A DNA stretch of 64,000 nucleotides, taken from contig JAFGLW010000001.1 of assembly GCA_016927905.1 (NCBI GenBank), positions 186,001-250,000 on the forward strand, given 5' to 3'. Positions within the stretch are counted from its first letter, which is position 1; each line of letters begins with the position of its first letter. The notes beneath the pieces were generated by a model. That model ran no database searches. It was not told where the DNA came from and was given only the letters and a program-made list of their open reading frames with translations. This document shows positions 60,701 to 64,000 of this stretch, piece by piece. Source of the stretch: a candidate division CSSED10-310 bacterium (GTDB taxonomy: Bacteria > CSSED10-310 > JAFGJC01). Made by a program: the position numbers and the translations under genes.

Positions 60701-61576
60701 TGTCACTTCCATTCCGGCCAGGGAAGGTTCTCTGAAGCGTTTCAAATAATCCATGACCTCCCCGGCCGAGCCAGGACGTCTGGAGGGTTCTTTCTGAAGC
60801 AGGGCCAGTGTGAGTTGTTCCAGGGGTCGCGGGATGTATTGATTGTACACAGACGGCGGAACCGGCGGCTCCTTGATGTGTTTCATGAAGATATCGAGAA
60901 CGCCCGTTCCCTTGAACGGGGTACGGGAAGTCACCATTTCGTATAACACGACACCCAGTGAATACAGATCGGACCGGTGGTCCAGGTCGCGTCCCAGTCC
61001 CTGTTCCGGGGACATGTAGGCAACAGTTCCCACGAACATTCCGGAACGGGTAAGATGTTCCTGAATGATATCCGTTTCCTTGATCAGGCCGAAATCCATC
61101 AGCTTGATATCCCCGGTTTCCGTCAGCATGATATTGGCCGGTTTGAGATCCCGGTGAACGATTCGCAGGGAGTGAATGTATTGAAGCGGCTCGCAGATTC
61201 TGATGAAAAGATCGGCGATTTCCCGGAATTCCTGGTTCTCGGACGGGACCAGGCATCCGGTCAGAATTCTGGCTTCGCGGGACTTCCGCATGAGGGTCTT
61301 GAGATCGCCGCCCCGGATGTATTCCATTGTAAAATATGCACGGTTTTGAAATTCACCCGAATCGAACACTTTGGCGATATTGGGATGTTCCAGCCGGGAC
61401 ATGGACCGGAATTCACGTTTAAACCGGAGCACATTTTGATTGTCGAGGAGGATTTTCAGGGCGAGGGTCTGGTTCCGGGAGGCATCGAGAATTTTGTAAA
61501 CCTCACAGTTGCCGCCCTGGCCCAACTTCTCGATAATCTCATATCGATCCCATTTCGTCCCTGGCTGATAATCCAT
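57719..61576 (-). CDS. Ser/Thr protein kinase-AAA ATPase-TPR fusion
   Basis: A 1285-residue multidomain protein. Kinase domain (1-280): 'LGQGGNCEVYKI', 'LALKILL', 'HRDLKPANIM', 'MDFGLIKE' and 'GTVAYMSPEQG' are intact. AAA_16-type ATPase (about 310-650): Walker A 'GEAGIGKTR' and 'LLVLEDIHWADELS' as Walker B. C-terminal half: TPR repeats (about 780-1270), such as 'IGWYYIGGIQKDRGEFDSAV' and 'GNLGLYHYAGGDYEKSIQ'. This architecture resembles large STAND-type signalling kinases. No membrane helix is seen. Divergent from gpsA; upstream of the 57545 surface gene. Confidence 0.93.
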   Translation of the reverse strand: MDYQPGTKWDRYEIIEKLGQGGNCEVYKILDASRNQTLALKILLDNQNVLRFKREFRSMSRLEHPNIAKVFDSGEFQNRAYFTMEYIRGGDLKTLMRKSREARILTGCLVPSENQEFREIADLFIRICEPLQYIHSLRIVHRDLKPANIMLTETGDIKLMDFGLIKETDIIQEHLTRSGMFVGTVAYMSPEQGLGRDLDHRSDLYSLGVVLYEMVTSRTPFKGTGVLDIFMKHIKEPPVPPSVYNQYIPRPLEQLTLALLQKEPSRRPGSAGEVMDYLKRFREPSLAGMEVTITAETVSEDLIDTAMAAIPGLLVPDLIGRDSVLAEFNGVFENIHSTANTIFLIQGEAGIGKTRLMKEAGANARIKGFSVLRGSCLEVERFPYGGFLQPLEILADRLRVESKDEAELILANRGKILSRICPRFEEIEWVAKQAPPVALDPMQDKLRTFDAIKSLLVNAANHRKILLVLEDIHWADELSIEFLHYIARSLSAGETTRRIPIAILATFRSEDIKTDQALHQIINKIKELNIIKSIDLDPLNREQTEQLIRLLLGTEEPDPELLERVYSGSGGNPFFIEEILKGLLEEKILVREGDAWIFEAVETGEYVSVSGSMSLTSTGIPIPDRIRELISRRLDRLNEETRNILIRASVLGMRFEFSVLMRVVEMHEDILLDRMDEAMREDLIEEIPGSGGEVLRFKHNMVRSVLFNGISGRRRVRIHSQAARAILAVHGSGKSEYWELTAFHFDRGRQAQSAVEYYSKSADRALSQYIHESARNYSRRILELLPETGLSGEQLTGWYRDAYRILGLSFEATGNLDQALKEYRKLIQAGADGKDPSVQGIGWYYIGGIQKDRGEFDSAVASFRKCLELLPDTKDNGYRRALTMGNIGGVFINLGNYRKALDVYLTVRKYMLKNDLQPGVAMCDMNIGMIYYYYGRYEESFKWLNSSIDLYKKLDDPFRVAKGLVNLGGIYHARGEKRKAMACNSEALEISRRIGDIYLIATIQGNLGLYHYAGGDYEKSIQSYRESLRISRELGDRLGVAINLINIANLMTDLGADEPAFRSYQEAVGIAEETGERWLKVSADHQFGEFFLVKGQLREARIKFHECYNEADQVGLKSLQIHCRANLAWIDALTGDMETALAEGRKAMQEAECLGDMDAILRSRLRYASICLISKSYSEARKEAVGGLKLSRQRGEVNYEWRFCVIIGRALIHENRPGHARRSLRKAIAVILSINKKVEPSHRKVFFSQEEVRAGIQYLVDLDDRMGLKKEASAYRRFLNIKPAD

Positions 61577-61656
61577 CCTTCCGGCACACTCCCGTTTGAA
61601 TGATCGGCATTTTCGAAGCTAATCTATACCATGCAACTGATCGCATCAACCGGGTT

Positions 61657-61685
61657 TTGATCGGGTGCGGTTAAACTGGTACAAT
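61657..61685 (+). promoter_or_regulatory. Sigma70 promoter of gpsA-spoVG-pmbA
   Basis: -35 TTGATC (61657-61662), 17-base spacer, -10 TACAAT (61680-61685), 18 bases before the gpsA ATG. Confidence 0.7.
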
Positions 61686-61702
61686 TTCGCTGAAACGGAG
61701 GC

Positions 61703-62770
61703 ATGATGGAGCGCGAGATCAATCAAATATCGGTGGTGGGTGCCGGCAGTTGGGGAACCGCCCTGGCGCTGCTTCTGGGCGAAAAGGGATACCGCGTCAG
61801 ATTATGGGTGTACGAACCCGAGCTCGTCGATGCCATCCGGGAAACTGGCATCAACCGGATGTATCTCCCCGGAATCCGCATACCGGAAGCAGTACAACCC
61901 GATCATTCCCTGAAAAAGGTTCTGGAAGGCTCCGAATTCGTGGTCTGGGTGACTCCCAGCCATACCATCCGGGACGTGTTGGAATCCGCAAAGCGGCACA
62001 TCGAACCCGGATCGATATTTGTGGGCGCCAGCAAAGGGATTGAAAACAATTCCCTGATGCGGGTCAGCGAAATTGTTGGGGATGTTTTAAAGGCGGACAT
62101 GTCGGTTCGGTACGTCACGTTGTCGGGCCCGACATTTGCCCATGAGGTGGTTCGCCGGCATCCGACAACCGCCGTGATCGCCGGGAAAGACCCGGAAGCG
62201 CTGAAAGCGGCACAGCGGGTATTCAATACCCGTTCATTCAGGATCTATCTCAATGACGATGAAGTCGGCGTTGAACTGGGGGGAGCACTGAAAAATGTGA
62301 TCGCCATCGCGGCCGGGATAACAGCCGGGCTGAATCTGGGATCCAATTCCCGGGCAGCCCTGATTACCAGGGGATTGTGGGAGATCGTACGGCTGGGCCG
62401 GGCGATGGGAGCCAATCCGCTGACGTTTCTCGGACTGGCGGGCATGGGCGACCTGATCCTAACCTGTGATGGTACCCGGAGCAGGAATTTCCTGGTGGGG
62501 AAACGCATCGGTGAAGGCGAACCGCTCCGGGCGATTCAGGAAAGCATGCGGATGGTTGCAGAGGGTGTCAAGACAACATTGTCAGCCAGGCAACTGGCTC
62601 AAAAATACAACATCGAAATGCCCATAACCGAGAAAGTGTATGAAGTCCTCTACCATGAAAAATCACCTCATTCAGCAATCGAGGAGCTGATGACACGCAA
62701 ACTTAAGTTCGAATTGTACATGGACAATCTGATTCGGGACGACTCCGGTGACACATCGCCCGTCCATTGA
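61703..62770 (+). CDS. gpsA: Glycerol-3-phosphate dehydrogenase [NAD(P)+]
   Basis: Reduces dihydroxyacetone phosphate to sn-glycerol 3-phosphate for phospholipid synthesis. 355 residues, soluble: 'VVGAGSWGTALA' nucleotide loop at the N-terminus, 'SGPTFAHEV', the active-site 'GALKNVIAIAAGI' and 'GLAGMGDL'. Two ATGs (61703, 61706) follow GGAGG with a short gap. The 3' end overlaps spoVG by 23 bases. Confidence 0.95.
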   Translation: MMEREINQISVVGAGSWGTALALLLGEKGYRVRLWVYEPELVDAIRETGINRMYLPGIRIPEAVQPDHSLKKVLEGSEFVVWVTPSHTIRDVLESAKRHIEPGSIFVGASKGIENNSLMRVSEIVGDVLKADMSVRYVTLSGPTFAHEVVRRHPTTAVIAGKDPEALKAAQRVFNTRSFRIYLNDDEVGVELGGALKNVIAIAAGITAGLNLGSNSRAALITRGLWEIVRLGRAMGANPLTFLGLAGMGDLILTCDGTRSRNFLVGKRIGEGEPLRAIQESMRMVAEGVKTTLSARQLAQKYNIEMPITEKVYEVLYHEKSPHSAIEELMTRKLKFELYMDNLIRDDSGDTSPVH

Positions 62771-63065
62771 AGATCTGCTGGACTCGATTCAGATCCGGAT
62801 CATCCCTTTCGACGCCGAAATCACATCAAACCGCATCAGAGCCTATGTGGAACTGGATATCGGTGGCGTGCTCACAATACGCGGAATCAAGATCATCGAA
62901 ACCCGGCAGGGTGGGATATTTATTGGTTTTCCATCAGTTCGAAAACCCGACGGTACTTACCGTGATCTTGTTCTCATCAATGACAAAGAATTTTTAAGTG
63001 GCTTGCGCAAACGAATTCTGGACCGGTATCATCATTTTACGGATTCTGCGCAAAACGGCGCTTGA
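62748..63065 (+). CDS. spoVG: SpoVG family protein
   Basis: A 105-residue SpoVG homologue, a nucleic-acid-binding regulator. The family core is seen in 'IQIRIIPFD', 'LTIRGIKIIETRQGGIFIGFPS', 'KPDGTYRDLV'. The GTG at 62748 lies inside the gpsA 3' end, with no strong ribosome site, so translational coupling is likely. SpoVG is best known in firmicutes and spirochaetes (RNA- and DNA-binding, cell division and virulence control) but is also found in other diderms. Confidence 0.9.
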   Translation: MTHRPSIEDLLDSIQIRIIPFDAEITSNRIRAYVELDIGGVLTIRGIKIIETRQGGIFIGFPSVRKPDGTYRDLVLINDKEFLSGLRKRILDRYHHFTDSAQNGA

Positions 63066-63076
63066 AGGAGGATCCA

Positions 63077-64000
63077 ATGAACAGATCCCGGGAACATGAA
63101 CTTCTTCTGGATCAGATTGTCAGCGAAGCCGCGGAACATTTCGATCAAGCGGAACTGTTTGAACTGGATACACGGGAGCTTTCGGGAGGATATCGAGCCG
63201 GTCACCTGCGCCAGCTGGCCGAATCCCGCAATACCGGTATATGCCTTAGAATTCTGAAAGAAGGCCGAATTGCCCAGGCATCCACATCCAATATGGAAGC
63301 GGCCCGCATGCTTGTCGACCGGGTTAAGAATCTGGTCCGGTTCGGAGAGCGTGTTGAATTTGAATTTCCCCAACCATCCGGTACCCCGCATACCTGGCGG
63401 AACGATCCGGCCGAGATCGATATTGATATCATGGATATCGTTTCGTCAGGCCGGGAAATGGTCGACAAGATCAAAGCGTTCGATCCCGGGGTCATTCCAC
63501 ACGCAAGCGCTCAGATGGATGTCACTTCCATTCGAATTCTGAATTCCAACGGAATCGATCAATCCTATTCCGCCAGACGGTGTTCGACGGGTGTCGTCGG
63601 AATATTGGCAAGCGAAGGAAACATCCTTCAGACTTACACTTATCATCTCGGTCGGAGTTTCCCCGATCGACCGGATGAACTGGCGGACCATACTATATGG
63701 TTGCTCAAGATCGGCCGGAAGAACATACCGTTCACCGGATCGGTTCTGCCCATCCTGTTCACTCCGAAAGCGTTTGCGGATATCCTGGCTGCATTCGGCT
63801 CCGGAATATCCGGATCGATGGTATCCAGGGGAATGTCGCCACTGACCGGAAAGATCGGTGAGAAAATTCTGAATCCCGGCGTCACGATCATCGACGACGG
63901 CCGATATCCCGGAGGTTACGGATCTCAGCCTTTTGATGACGAGGGAGTTCCCTGTGAGGAAAAGCACCTTGTTGAAAACGGCGTTTTGAAACGGTTCATA
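63077..64000 (+). CDS. pmbA: PmbA/TldE-like metalloprotease component (3' truncated)
   Basis: Not in the ORF track because it is open at the right edge. The ATG at 63077 has AAGGAGG 7 bases upstream. About 308 residues are visible: the N-terminal TldD/PmbA domain ('NTGICLRILKEGRIAQASTSNME', 'NSNGIDQSYSARRCSTGVVG') and the start of the C-terminal half ('FTGSVLPILFTPKAFADIL', 'PFDDEG'). TldE pairs with TldD to trim peptides such as microcin B17 or CcdA. Whether it is TldD or TldE cannot be settled here; the segment seen lacks the HExxxH zinc motif, which favours the PmbA/TldE type. Confidence 0.9.
   Translation, partial: MNRSREHELLLDQIVSEAAEHFDQAELFELDTRELSGGYRAGHLRQLAESRNTGICLRILKEGRIAQASTSNMEAARMLVDRVKNLVRFGERVEFEFPQPSGTPHTWRNDPAEIDIDIMDIVSSGREMVDKIKAFDPGVIPHASAQMDVTSIRILNSNGIDQSYSARRCSTGVVGILASEGNILQTYTYHLGRSFPDRPDELADHTIWLLKIGRKNIPFTGSVLPILFTPKAFADILAAFGSGISGSMVSRGMSPLTGKIGEKILNPGVTIIDDGRYPGGYGSQPFDDEGVPCEEKHLVENGVLKRFI

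Overview
The window is a gene-dense bacterial chromosome segment (about 54 protein genes and two tRNAs, no phage, IS element or CRISPR seen). The cell appears to be a diderm: there are several Cys-lipobox lipoproteins, a FadL-type and a small beta-barrel outer-membrane protein, a PilX-like pseudopilin and MraY. Base composition looks moderately GC-rich and Shine-Dalgarno sites are strong. Long surface proteins with Pro-Thr linkers, Hanks-type kinases fused to TPR repeats, an FHA protein, SpoVG, CdaA/YbbR and an archaeal-type Asd point to an uncultivated, deep-branching phylum rather than a model lineage. I cannot name the phylum from sequence alone.

Layout. 1-2911: end of a sugar ABC importer operon (two permeases and a binding lipoprotein, no ATPase visible). 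2925-9009: nrnA, a small unknown, selB, convergent recO, a membrane zinc-ribbon protein and an acylating aldehyde dehydrogenase. 9025-13577: two lipoproteins (one with a JAMM-like motif), then a minus-strand set of an RNase Z-like hydrolase and two SPASM radical-SAM enzymes. 13778-18599: a Thr/Pro-linker surface protein, a FadL-type protein and a zinc-finger coiled-coil protein. 18607-22732: Ser/Thr kinase-TPR protein, divergent enolase, PilZ-like protein. 22871-30890: a promoter, initiator tRNA-Met, a second CAT-anticodon tRNA and tilS, then ftsH-folP-cdaA-ybbR-pdxJ and a degenerate ATPase.

31176-36709: a strong promoter, a PilX-like giant, a membrane-tethered MerR-like protein, galT and an FHA protein, closed by a clear terminator. 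36797-40876: membrane protein, asparagine-synthetase-like enzyme lacking the glutaminase Cys, a B12-binding radical-SAM enzyme and a DUF3467 protein; mtnP is convergent. 41921-50426: folK-panB-panC-Nif3-GH84 and a FG-GAP surface protein, then a HEAT-repeat protein, mraY and a small barrel. 50434-61576 (minus): a DUF6600/FecR-like protein, asd, two GT4 glycosyltransferases, a surface protein with a C-terminal anchor and a 1285-residue kinase/AAA/TPR protein. 61657-end: promoter, gpsA, spoVG and a truncated pmbA/tldE.

Functional themes: translation (initiator tRNA, TilS, SelB), c-di-AMP signalling next to folate synthesis, pantothenate/folate/pyridoxal cofactor synthesis, Ser/Thr phospho-signalling (two kinases and an FHA reader) and an unusual surface proteome. 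The most interesting leads are the Cys-less asparagine-synthetase/B12 radical-SAM pair, the paired SPASM enzymes, the JAMM-like lipoprotein, the shared C-terminal anchor of two surface proteins and the degenerate P-loop ATPase.
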